A DNA stretch of 64,000 bases, taken from Gordionus sp. m RMFG-2023 (Eukaryota > Nematomorpha > Gordioida > Chordodea > Parachordodidae). The DNA lies in NCBI RefSeq assembly GCF_954871325.1, contig NC_088775.1, positions 84,979,561-85,043,560 on the forward strand, read 5' to 3'. The translations under genes were made by a program, and so were the position numbers. Shown here one piece after another: positions 46,901-55,325 of the stretch. Below the pieces are notes generated by a model. It saw nothing but the letters and a program-made list of their open reading frames with translations, was not told the DNA's origin and ran no database searches. The first letter of the stretch is position 1; each line of letters begins with the position of its first letter.

Positions 46901-47940
46901 GATGGGTTTGATGAAGTTTCGCCTTCCAATTTTAATTTTTGGATGTAATTAGGGGGGTGTAAAGATAATTGTCTTGAAATAAATGCATCTTCCAATGTCT
47001 TTCTAAAGTTTTCTGAAGTAAACATAAGCCCGAGTTTATTTGAAATGAAATCATTGAAATTCCTGTTGAGAGGAGATACAGGTGTATTGGAAGGTAAGAT
47101 ATAAGTAGCATTGTATTCGTCGTCATCTGTATATCCGTTTGAGGAGACATCAATAGCATTGCCCAGTTTTACTCTAACCGGGCTTATTTTGTCTTTGTAA
47201 TAGTGATAATTATTTAACTGCTTGGCTGATTCCATGGATTTATCTGAGTCTGTGGATGCTATTATGGAATCATTAAACATTGACATCATATTTTATTATT
47301 TTATTTTATATTACCATCATTTAGATAACACGAATCAAATAAAAAAATTTTAATTTTTTTTTTTGGTCAATTTATTAAAATGGTTGTTTGAGAAAACATA
47401 AAATCCGGCTTATATTACAAAAAAATATGACATGCGCTATTAAGCCAAAAATATAAATTTTTTATAAATTTAAAGTTATATTAATTTTTTTTTTATCAAG
47501 TAACATAATATATAATAATTAATGCTTATTAATGCATTTTGCCAACACCTCTAATGATCCTATTCCAAAAAAAAAATCCACTTATAGAAAGAGACTAGAT
47601 TATATAAGGCAAGAGAAAATAAAAATAAAATAAATAAATAAAAGTTAACAACTTAAGTTACTATACAAATAATAAAATTATATGACACATTTATTTATAT
47701 GTAACATGTATATTATATTTCCTTCCTTTTATTTAAAAAAAATTAACATTCCCAAATCGACTACTTTGAAGAAAAAAAAACTATTGGCAATTTATTTTTT
47801 TTTAAATCTCTTTTAATTTGTCATAGTTAATTTAATTTCTTAAATCCAGGGACATGGAACATATATGTATCGAACATTTTCCAGAAACGGAACTTGAAGA
47901 AATTATGGAATACCAAAGGAACGGGAATAATAAAAACATG
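43950..47940. repeat. Tandem duplication unit A (contains ACSBG copy 2)
   Basis: The gene at 44752-47289 and both of its flanks match the next 4 kb. Matching blocks include catattttaatgccac (44089 and 48110), tacaagtccct with gattagccct (44288 and 48308) and, upstream of the gene, cgaacatttt with cagaaacggaacttgaagaa (47873 and 52071). The period is about 4.0-4.2 kb, so the tandem duplication covered the whole gene with its flanks. Confidence 0.88.
44752..47289 (-). CDS. Long-chain-fatty-acid--CoA ligase, ACSBG (bubblegum) type, copy 2
   Basis: An 845-residue intronless reading frame with all the motifs of copy 1: HNVSPHGLSII near residue 132, P-loop TLIYTSGTTGISKG near 335-348, YGCSECTGP, WLYTGDIGKL near 645, GRLKELIVTAGGEN, and PTMKLRRPYILKKYA near the C-terminus. 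It differs in the central substrate-binding part (SKYIKAVKQSERIVSYLPLS, FAKPDALNGCLLKTLNEV, PTMFIGVPRQWEKFADKL), where copies 1 and 3 agree with each other. The N-terminus is about 130 residues long, Ser/Asn-rich and shared almost exactly with copy 3. Two adjacent Met codons open the frame; the first is used here. It lies about 1.4 kb downstream of copy 3 on the same strand, with its own upstream flank, so separate transcription is likely. Confidence 0.93.
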   Translation of the reverse strand: MMSMFNDSIIASTDSDKSMESAKQLNNYHYYKDKISPVRVKLGNAIDVSSNGYTDDDEYNATYILPSNTPVSPLNRNFNDFISNKLGLMFTSENFRKTLEDAFISRQLSLHPPNYIQKLKLEGETSSNPSYHNVSPHGLSIIKICGKNDLKPITIPQKIKLIVDSNPQAMAYYYKDDPEETRWKSVTYIQYLQDIRRVAKAFISLGLEKFHGVAIIGFNAPEWITSNFAAIFAGGLSAGVYTTNSAEASLQIMMDCKANICVVEDWNQMNKILSIADKLPDLKAIIQYRENISPSKSKFGDIKHLKILKWSDLEEYSEMTSEDTLNEKIESLKPNNCSTLIYTSGTTGISKGVMISHDNLIWISTNFSKYIKAVKQSERIVSYLPLSHMAAQIFDIYTVMESASSTWFAKPDALNGCLLKTLNEVKPTMFIGVPRQWEKFADKLISTNKSIYGLKKYFFEWVKNVGRRGSKALLKGDTVPWGYYFVNRFVFPRYKAVLGFNSCRYFISMGAPCSSATLDFFGSFGINIQEIYGCSECTGPASVNYPNLGLSWTGSCGLVIPGTKVKILKREPMKENIRGQDITIKNNFGKENSYDESLVHIANSEIKFLSSSQDEDMEGEIMIKGRHVFMGYLNMPQQTIETIDSNGWLYTGDIGKLIKTSTGGPFLFVTGRLKELIVTAGGENIAPIPIENAIREQLCEIVSNAMVIGDYRKFLSVILTFKTKIDINTGLCTQTLQPSVQTFILDLLNKGSSTTLSLKDLIENMPLPLKNYINDRIDAANTKAVSRAAFIRKWVVLENNFTMPGGELGPTMKLRRPYILKKYARIIESLYNESKETSKDGLSEN

Positions 47941-48720
47941 TCCGAAATTGTATTTCTAAGAAAATTTTAAAAATTTCAAAATGAACTTCTTTTTAAACAA
48001 GATTTTGGACACAACTCTACAAAAAAATATTGTGCGCATGCTAGGTCCGTAAATATTTTTTCGGGTTTTGAATTTCATATAATGTCAAATTTTATTATTT
48101 TTAAGCTCTTCATATTTTAATGCCACTTAATAATATGGTTGCAAACATTTCAATTTTTACCTAAAGACATTTTTTTATCATAAATAAATTTGAATAGCTG
48201 AGGTGCATAAAATATTTTTCGCCTCAAATATACATATTTATACAATGCTAATACTTAATTTAAATTTCTTAACATGTCAGCTTTTTAAAAAAAATCCGCT
48301 TAACTATACAAGTCCCTTGCGCCGATTAGCCCTCATCTCCCCAATTAATTTTCTATGACAAAAAAATAATAATTTTGGATCAAATTTTATTTAAAATAAA
48401 TTGCAGTATATATATACTATAAATATAAATATGGATAATATGAACATATTTTAAATGATAGCTTTTCTTATTAAATATAAAATTGAATTTAAAAATAAAA
48501 TAAAATAAAATAACAATTAGATTGATTCGATATATTCGGCGATGAGAAAGATATGCAAAATCTTAGTTAAAAAGGAGAATTATGATTTTAAGAGATAAAA
48601 TATAGGAAGTTTGATCTGATTTTGTTATAAATCAATTTTAAGACTGTTCGTGAAGTATGATGAGCAAAAATAAAATTAATAATATGAGGGAAAAAAATTT
48701 TCTATAAACAACATAAAGTT

Positions 48721-51279
48721 TTAATTTTCTGATAATCCATCTTTATTTGTTTCCTTACTCTCAGTGTATAAAGATTCAATTACCTGAGCATATTTTTTTA
48801 ATATATAAGGACGTCTAAGTTTCATGGTAGGTCCTAATTCACCTCCAGGTATAGTAAAATCATTTTCCAACACGACCCATTTTCTTATGAAAGCGGCTCT
48901 ACTAACAGCTTTTGTGTTAGCAACGTCCATTCTGTCGTTAATATAGTTTTTTAGTGGTAATGGCATGTTTTCAATTAAGTCCATGAGCGAAAAAGGTTTC
49001 ATAAGAGATTTTGTGATTGTAGAAGAACCTTGATATAATAAATCGAGTATAAATGTTTGAACTGAAGGTTGCAGCGTCTGTGAGCATAAGTCAGTATTTA
49101 TGTCGATTTTGGTCTTGAATGTTAATAACACTGATAAATATTTTCTGTAGTCACCGATTACCATGACATTACTAACTATTTCACATAACTGTTCTTTGAT
49201 AGCGTTTTCGATGGGTATAGGAGCGATATTTTCCCCACCGGCAGTTATAATCAATTCTTTCAATCTTCCCGTTATAAAGAGGAAAGATCCTCCAGTTGAT
49301 GTTTTGATTAGCTTTCCAATGTCGCCAGTATATAGCCAACCATTCGAATCAATCGTTTCTATAGTTTGTTGAGGCATGTTAAGGTAACCCATAAAAACGT
49401 GTCTTCCTTTTATCAATATCTCTCCTTCCATATCCTCATCTTGAGATGAACTTATCTTTTTTATATCACTATTGACAGCATGAATTTTAGACTCATCATG
49501 ACAATTTTCTTTTCCGAAATTGTTTTCGTATTTAATGTCTTGCCCTCTTATATTCTCTTTCAGCGGCTCCCGCTTCAATATTTTAACCTTAGTTCCTGGG
49601 AAAACTAGGCCGCAACTTCCAGTCCAAAATAAGCCTAAATTAGGATAATTAATGCTAGCTGGCCCAGTACATTCCGAAGTCCCATAAGCTTCCTGGATGT
49701 TTATACCTAACGATCCGAAAAAGTCTAAAGTAATAGAGGGACACGGGGCTCCCATACTGATAAAATACCGACAAGAGTTGAAGCCGAGGATTGTCTTAAA
49801 GCGAGAAAATACAAAGCGGTTAAATAAATAATATTCCCAAGGAACGGGATCGCCTTTCATTAATGCCTTGCTTCCGCGTCTCCCTACATCTCTAACCCAG
49901 TTGAAAAAGTATTTTTTAAGTCCGTAAAGTGATTTATTCATACTAATAAGCTTATCGGCAAACTTTTCCCATAGTCGTGGTACCCCCATGAATATGGTGG
50001 GTTTGACTTCAATCAAAGTTTTTAACAAACTGCCCTTCATAGCATCGGGTTGAGCAAACCAAATACTCGATGCTGATTCGATGGTAACATACATATCAGT
50101 TATTTGGGCAGCTATGTGGCTTAAGGGTAGATAACTAATTATTCTTTCAGAATATATTTCGGCTTTTATGTAGTTTGATAGGTTCGTTGAGGTCCATATT
50201 AAATTATCATGGCTAATCATGACACCCTTAGATATTCCGGTGGTACCTGAGGTGTATATCAAAGTGCTGCAATTATTAGGTTTAAGAGATTCGATCTTTT
50301 CGTTTAACGTATCTTCGGATGTCATTTCAGAATATTCGTCGAGATCGGACCATTTTAATATTTTTAAATGCTTAATATCGCCGAGTTTTGATTTAGATGG
50401 GAAAGAATTTTCTCGATATTGAATGATAGCCTTTAAATCAGGTAATTTATCGGCTATGCTTAGAATTTTATTCATTTGATTCCAGTCTTCCACCACACAA
50501 ATATTTGCTTTGCAGTCCATCATTATCTGCAAGCTGGCTTCGGCGCTGTTCGTGGTATATACTCCAGCTGATAAACCCCCGGCAAATATGGCTGCAAAAT
50601 TAGATGTAATCCATTCTGGAGCATTGAATCCTATTATTGCTACTCCGTGAAACTTCTCCAAGCCTAACGATATAAACGCTTTAGCTACGCGTCTTATATC
50701 TTGTAAATATTGAATATAAGTTACGCTCTTCCACCGCGTTTCTTCCGGATCATCTTTATAATAATAGGCCATCGCTTGGGGATTTGAATCGACAATTAAT
50801 TTAATCTTTTGGGGGATAGTGATAGGTTTAAAATCGTTTTTTCCACAAATTTTAATAATAGATAGACCGTGGGGAGAAACGTTATGATAGGATGGGTTTG
50901 ATGAAGTTTCGCATTCCAATTTTAATTTTTGAATGTAATTAGGGGGGTGTAAAGATAATTGTCTTGAAATAAATGCATCTTCCAATGTCTTTCTAAGGTT
51001 TTCGGAAGTAAACATAAGCCCGAGTTTATTTGAAATGGAATCATTGAAATTCCTGTTGAGAGGAGATACAGGTGTATTGGGAGGTAAGATATAAGTAGCA
51101 TTGTATTCGTCGTCATCTGTATATCCGTTTGAGGAGATATCAATAGCGTTGTCCAGTTTTACTCTATCAAGGCTTATTTTGTCTCTGTAATAGTGATAAT
51201 TAATTAGCTGCTTGGCGGATTCCATTGATTTATCTGAGTCTGTGGATGCTATTATGGAATCATTAAACATTGACATCAT
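48721..51279 (-). CDS. Long-chain-fatty-acid--CoA ligase, ACSBG (bubblegum) type, copy 3 (mosaic)
   Basis: An 852-residue intronless frame with the full set of ACSBG motifs (P-loop near residues 335-348, YGTSECTGP, WLYTGDIGKL near 645, [29 protein letters not shown]). Residues 1 to about 350 and the last 200 or so match copy 2 closely. The part between (about residues 355-610, DNA about 49440-50220) matches copy 1 instead: SERIISYLPLSHIAAQITDM, FAQPDAMKGSLLKTLIEV, NWVRDVGRRGSKALMKGDP, INIQEAYGTSECTGPASI. This pattern points to gene conversion from copy 1. The converted tract covers part of the acyl- and ATP-binding core, so copies 1 and 3 may share substrate preference. The frame is undamaged. 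Confidence 0.93.
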   Translation of the reverse strand: MMSMFNDSIIASTDSDKSMESAKQLINYHYYRDKISLDRVKLDNAIDISSNGYTDDDEYNATYILPPNTPVSPLNRNFNDSISNKLGLMFTSENLRKTLEDAFISRQLSLHPPNYIQKLKLECETSSNPSYHNVSPHGLSIIKICGKNDFKPITIPQKIKLIVDSNPQAMAYYYKDDPEETRWKSVTYIQYLQDIRRVAKAFISLGLEKFHGVAIIGFNAPEWITSNFAAIFAGGLSAGVYTTNSAEASLQIMMDCKANICVVEDWNQMNKILSIADKLPDLKAIIQYRENSFPSKSKLGDIKHLKILKWSDLDEYSEMTSEDTLNEKIESLKPNNCSTLIYTSGTTGISKGVMISHDNLIWTSTNLSNYIKAEIYSERIISYLPLSHIAAQITDMYVTIESASSIWFAQPDAMKGSLLKTLIEVKPTIFMGVPRLWEKFADKLISMNKSLYGLKKYFFNWVRDVGRRGSKALMKGDPVPWEYYLFNRFVFSRFKTILGFNSCRYFISMGAPCPSITLDFFGSLGINIQEAYGTSECTGPASINYPNLGLFWTGSCGLVFPGTKVKILKREPLKENIRGQDIKYENNFGKENCHDESKIHAVNSDIKKISSSQDEDMEGEILIKGRHVFMGYLNMPQQTIETIDSNGWLYTGDIGKLIKTSTGGSFLFITGRLKELIITAGGENIAPIPIENAIKEQLCEIVSNVMVIGDYRKYLSVLLTFKTKIDINTDLCSQTLQPSVQTFILDLLYQGSSTITKSLMKPFSLMDLIENMPLPLKNYINDRMDVANTKAVSRAAFIRKWVVLENDFTIPGGELGPTMKLRRPYILKKYAQVIESLYTESKETNKDGLSEN

Positions 51280-51616
51280 ATTTTATTATTTTGTTTTATA
51301 TTAACTTCATTTAGATTTTACGAATCAACAAATAAAATATTATTAATCTTTTTTTTGGTCAATTTATTAAAATGAGTAGTTTGAGAAAACATAAAATCTG
51401 GCTTATACTGCAATTACAAAAAAATATGACATCCGCTATTGAGCTAAAAATTAAATTTTTTTAAAATTAAAATTATATAATTTTTTTTTATCAAGTAACA
51501 TAAAATAAATAATGATTAATGCTTAATGGCTATTTGCCAACACCTCTTATGATCCTATTCCAAAAACAATTCACTTATAAAAATAGATTAGATTAAATTA
51601 GTTAAAAGAACAGAAA

Positions 51617-51861
51617 AAAAAGAAAAGAAAAGAAAAGAAAAGAAAAGAAAAGAAAAGAAAAGAAAAGAAAAGAAAAGAAAAGAAAAGAAAAGAAAAGAAA
51701 AGAAAAGAAAAGAAAAGAAAAGAAAAGAAAAGAAAAGAAAAGAAAAGAAAAGAAAAGAAAAGAAAAGAAAAGAAAAGAAAAGAAAAGAAAAGAAAAGAAA
51801 AGAAAAGAAAAGAAAAGAAAAGAAAAGAAAAGAAAAGAAAAGAAGAAAAGAAAAGAAAAAG
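51617..51861. repeat. (AAAAG)n microsatellite, about 49 copies
   Basis: About 245 bp of nearly perfect AAAAG pentamers upstream of ACSBG copy 3, interrupted only near 51843. The minus-strand open frame through it (Phe-Phe-Ser-Phe-Leu repeats) is an artefact. Confidence 0.97.
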
Positions 51862-52135
51862 TATAAAAACTACACGAATAATTAACTTATATGACACATT
51901 TTTATTATATGTATATTATATTTCTTCCCTTTTATTAAAAAATCAGCATTCCCAAATTGACTACTTTGAAGAAAAAAAAACTATTGACAATTTTATTTTT
52001 TTAAATCTCTTTTAATTTGGCATAGTTAATTTAATTTCTTAAATCCAAGGACATGGAACATAAATGTATCGAACATTTTTCAGAAACGGAACTTGAAGAA
52101 ATTATGGAATGCTAAAGGAACTGGAATGATGATTA

Positions 52136-52899
52136 CAGGAACAGGGTTAGCCTTTTTTAAAAATAAAGCCGTTTAACAATTCTATGTTGATAACCGAAAA
52201 TTTATTAAAATTAGAGAAATATTTTCACAACAATATTTTAGATTATTTTTGTGTTAGGTGTAATTTATGTACAAGGGTAATCAATTTTACAAATAAAGAA
52301 AGTTTATAGTTCTGTTGGGATATTATAAATTACTAAATAAATATTTTAAAAAATCATTTCGCTTTAAAAATGAAACAAAGAATGAATTCGTTAGAATCTT
52401 AGGACTATAGGGAATTTGCTAAAACTCGAGTCTATGAAAGCATTCGTGCCAAACTCAAACCATAGACATAGCCAAGATTTTCATAAGGGATGATGGTAGG
52501 GGGGGGGGGGGTACCTCATTTTAGCGAGGGGCTCGGCCGGCTTTCCTTAACCTATAATATAGCTGAAAAATATATTTATAGGATAGGAAGTTATTTTTAA
52601 TAGAAACAACTTATTATTAATATTTAAAATATACGAAATTGGTCATCAAGAGATGGTATCAAAATATAAGCTAAATCTTGAACAAATAGGAAATATATTT
52701 TTATTAGTTTGTATAAAATATAATAAAATCCATATAGTAATACATAAACTTAGTAATAATTTATAATGCTAGCTAGATCCAATTTTTTTTTAAAATTTGA
52801 TAATTCCATAATTATTTCAGAATTAAATGGTGTTAAATTTCGATGAATATTTAATAAACTTTTACATAGTTTATTTCAAATTATCGTTTAAGATATATG
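52136..52899. other. AT-rich DNA with a poly-G tract
   Basis: A run of 13 G lies at 52499-52511, next to a GC-richer patch (gaggggctcggccggc). Near 52147 gttagccttttttaaaaata with aagccgtttaacaa resembles an end of the MITE family. No gene is supported. Confidence 0.4.
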
Positions 52900-53894
52900 C
52901 ATACATTTTGGGGGGAAGCCGAAGAAATCGGTTCGATTGGAGCACGAGCCTATAAAGTCGGCTCAACCTCAGAGCGCAAGCCGAAAATATCAGCTCAACC
53001 TTAGAGTGTAAGCCAAAAAATTGGCTCAGTCTTGAACTCGAAAACTGTATGTTATCGCTCAAAATTGGAGCTTAATAAATAATTAAACTTTATATTATAT
53101 TTGACTATTGAAAAATAAGCATGGGTATAGTGTTGCTTTTATTTAAATTTCTATGGAAAATACCGACCAGTATGAACCTTATTTTGCGTTTTTATAAATT
53201 TTATTCTATTTTTCTGTTCAGTTTTAAATTTCTGTGGAAAATACTTATCCTTATAAACACATTTTTTACTTCATTTTTTTTTTATGAATTAATTGTATGT
53301 ATAATTTCAAAATCAAAATTTTCAATTATCTCTTTCTATTTGATTTCCTTCTTAAATTTGTTATGTTTTGATAATAAATAGTCGGGATATTAACTTCCAT
53401 ATCATATTAGCTAATTTAGAATTTTTATAAATTTTAAAATGATAAAACCAAACATCATTATAAAAAAATGTGTATCCGTTTGACATCTTCAAACATTGAT
53501 AATTTTAAGTTGAAAAGGATGAAATTGTAATAAAACTACCATCTCCATATTCAGTGAAATGAGTATCATTATACAATAAATGGGGGTAAACAAAATAAGA
53601 TTTTATTTTAATTTAACACATATTAAAAACTAATTTTCGGGACAAATAAAGAAAGTTTTCGTTCGGGATCGGGCCAGGAAAGTTTCAATTTTGAGCGATA
53701 ATACACAGATTTCGAGTTCAAAGCTGAGTCGATTTTTTGGCTCGCACTCCAGGTTGAGCCAATTTTTCATCAGCTCGCGTTCACAGGCTGAGCTGATGTT
53801 TTCGGCTCGCGTTCCCAGGCTGAGCCAATGTTTTTGGCTATAAACTCGGCTAAGCCGTTTTGGAATCGGCTTAAGTCAAGCGATTGCATCACTA
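52900..53894. mobile_element. Foldback-like inverted minisatellite element
   Basis: Two arms (about 52900-53070 and 53675-53880) are inverted copies: tgaactcgaaaactgta with gttatcgctcaaaattgg on the left answers aattttgagcgataat with agatttcgagttcaaa on the right. Each arm holds degenerate repeats of about 45 bp built on ggctgagccaatgtttttgg or its complement. The right edge reads, inwards, TAGTGATGCAATCG and then CGGCTTAGCCGAG, the latter shared with the right end of the large foldback at 62110. A matching left terminus is not seen, so the left end is lost or outside the arm. The AT-rich spacer has no recognisable gene. Confidence 0.6.
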
Positions 53895-55317
53895 CTCAAA
53901 CGTATATCTTCTAAGCATTGATCTAAAAATCAAAATCTATAATATCTTTCCATACTGAAAATATAAGAGACAATTTTTAAAATATCTGGGCTTTTTTTAA
54001 CAATCAAAATTTAACATTTTTCATTTAATTTTAAAATTAATTACCAAATAGATTGATATAGCGTTATTATTATAGTATTGCGGGTTGAGAAAGAAAGAAA
54101 ATTTTTGAAAAAATATTCTTAAATTTTTTTATTTTCAAATTTGGAGGCTCTTATAGAATTTTAAAATACTCTCTCGGTGGCTAGCATCCTCTAGCAACAC
54201 TGAAACACTTTTTTTTCGATTGATCAAAAAAAAACTTATATGCCACTTCAAAAGAGAAAAAAAACTACAACAAAAAAGTGTTTTTATATAAATTTTTTGG
54301 CTCAGACATATATTATTTTTATAATTATAATATTACATATATGTATATTCATCATTATATAGTTAATTATTTAACTTTTTAGCAGATGCCGAAGAAGTGC
54401 TCGTTTAATCTTTTTTTTAATAGTCTATTAAATATGACCTCGAATGTATATGCCTTTTACTTTGTTTGGTTTTATGAGTGTCATGAAATGTTTTATTGTT
54501 CGTATAAATTTTTTGAGAAAAATTTTAATGAATCTAAATACGATTTACCGAAAGAATAATGTGAAAGAAAAATACTAGAATTCTTAGGTCTCTTTAAAAC
54601 TAAAGACTTCTTTGGCTATGTGAAAATTATTGATAGGAAGTTTTCTTAGATTAATTTAACCATATACCTTTCCCGCAAAAATTCGCAGAATATAGGTAAA
54701 GACTGGCTTTATAGTCATAATATCTTTTCGTAAGTTGCCCAGGAAATTTAGTATTTAATTGATACAAGTTACAATTACCACTATGTTATATATCATCCTT
54801 TTATATTCAGTCACCAGATATATAGACTTGTCCCTCGGTTTATTCATGATGTAGAAATGAATTTATTCGGATGGAAACAGGCAATAAAACAACGCCATGA
54901 AACCAAAAAAGACATCCATTATCAATTAATAATTGTTCTCTTCTGTTATAAAATGCTGTGCTCCTTCGAGATAGTCTTTGGCCAAGTTCTTAATAAAAAT
55001 ATAAGAGTTTAATTTAAACCAAGACTTTTATTTGTCGTGTTAATTATCTTTTTTTTAATTAAAAATAATTGTATTGTAATTCCTCATATGTTGTTAATTA
55101 CACCAAAACTGAATTTATATACTCTAATTTTCGTTATTTGCTAATCGTAATAAAAACCCTCAATTCTCATGTTTAAGAGTGTTTTATTTAGCTGGGAAGA
55201 TATAAGACAAAAATGTATCCCTAAATATAGGTGATAGGAATTGACCATCTTAATTAATTGTAGGGTAACCGGAATGTCAAAGTGGATTTTTTAAATTTGT
55301 TACTTGCTTTATCCTGA
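53895..55317. other. AT-rich DNA, nothing recognised
   Basis: No gene, RNA or repeat can be supported. Confidence 0.35.
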
Positions 55318-55325
55318 CCTTCCAA

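Larger units (their letters stand above)
47950..52135. repeat. Tandem duplication unit B (contains ACSBG copy 3)
   Basis: The second copy of the roughly 4-kb unit. Within its upstream flank the (AAAAG)n microsatellite stands where unit A has only a short A-rich stretch (47610-47645), so it expanded after the duplication. The unit ends near 52135, where similarity to 47940 stops. Confidence 0.88.

Noticed and set aside
36647-50422. Plus-strand open frames inside the synthetase genes, conserved between copies
   Set aside because: They are antisense shadows; their conservation follows from that of the synthetase codons.
51598-51897. Open frame of Phe-Phe-Ser-Phe-Leu repeats resembling a membrane protein
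   Set aside because: Produced by the AAAAG microsatellite.
53121-53381. 86-codon hydrophobic frame in the spacer of the smaller foldback
   Set aside because: Low-complexity Phe/Ile/Leu composition typical of T-rich DNA; no family resemblance.
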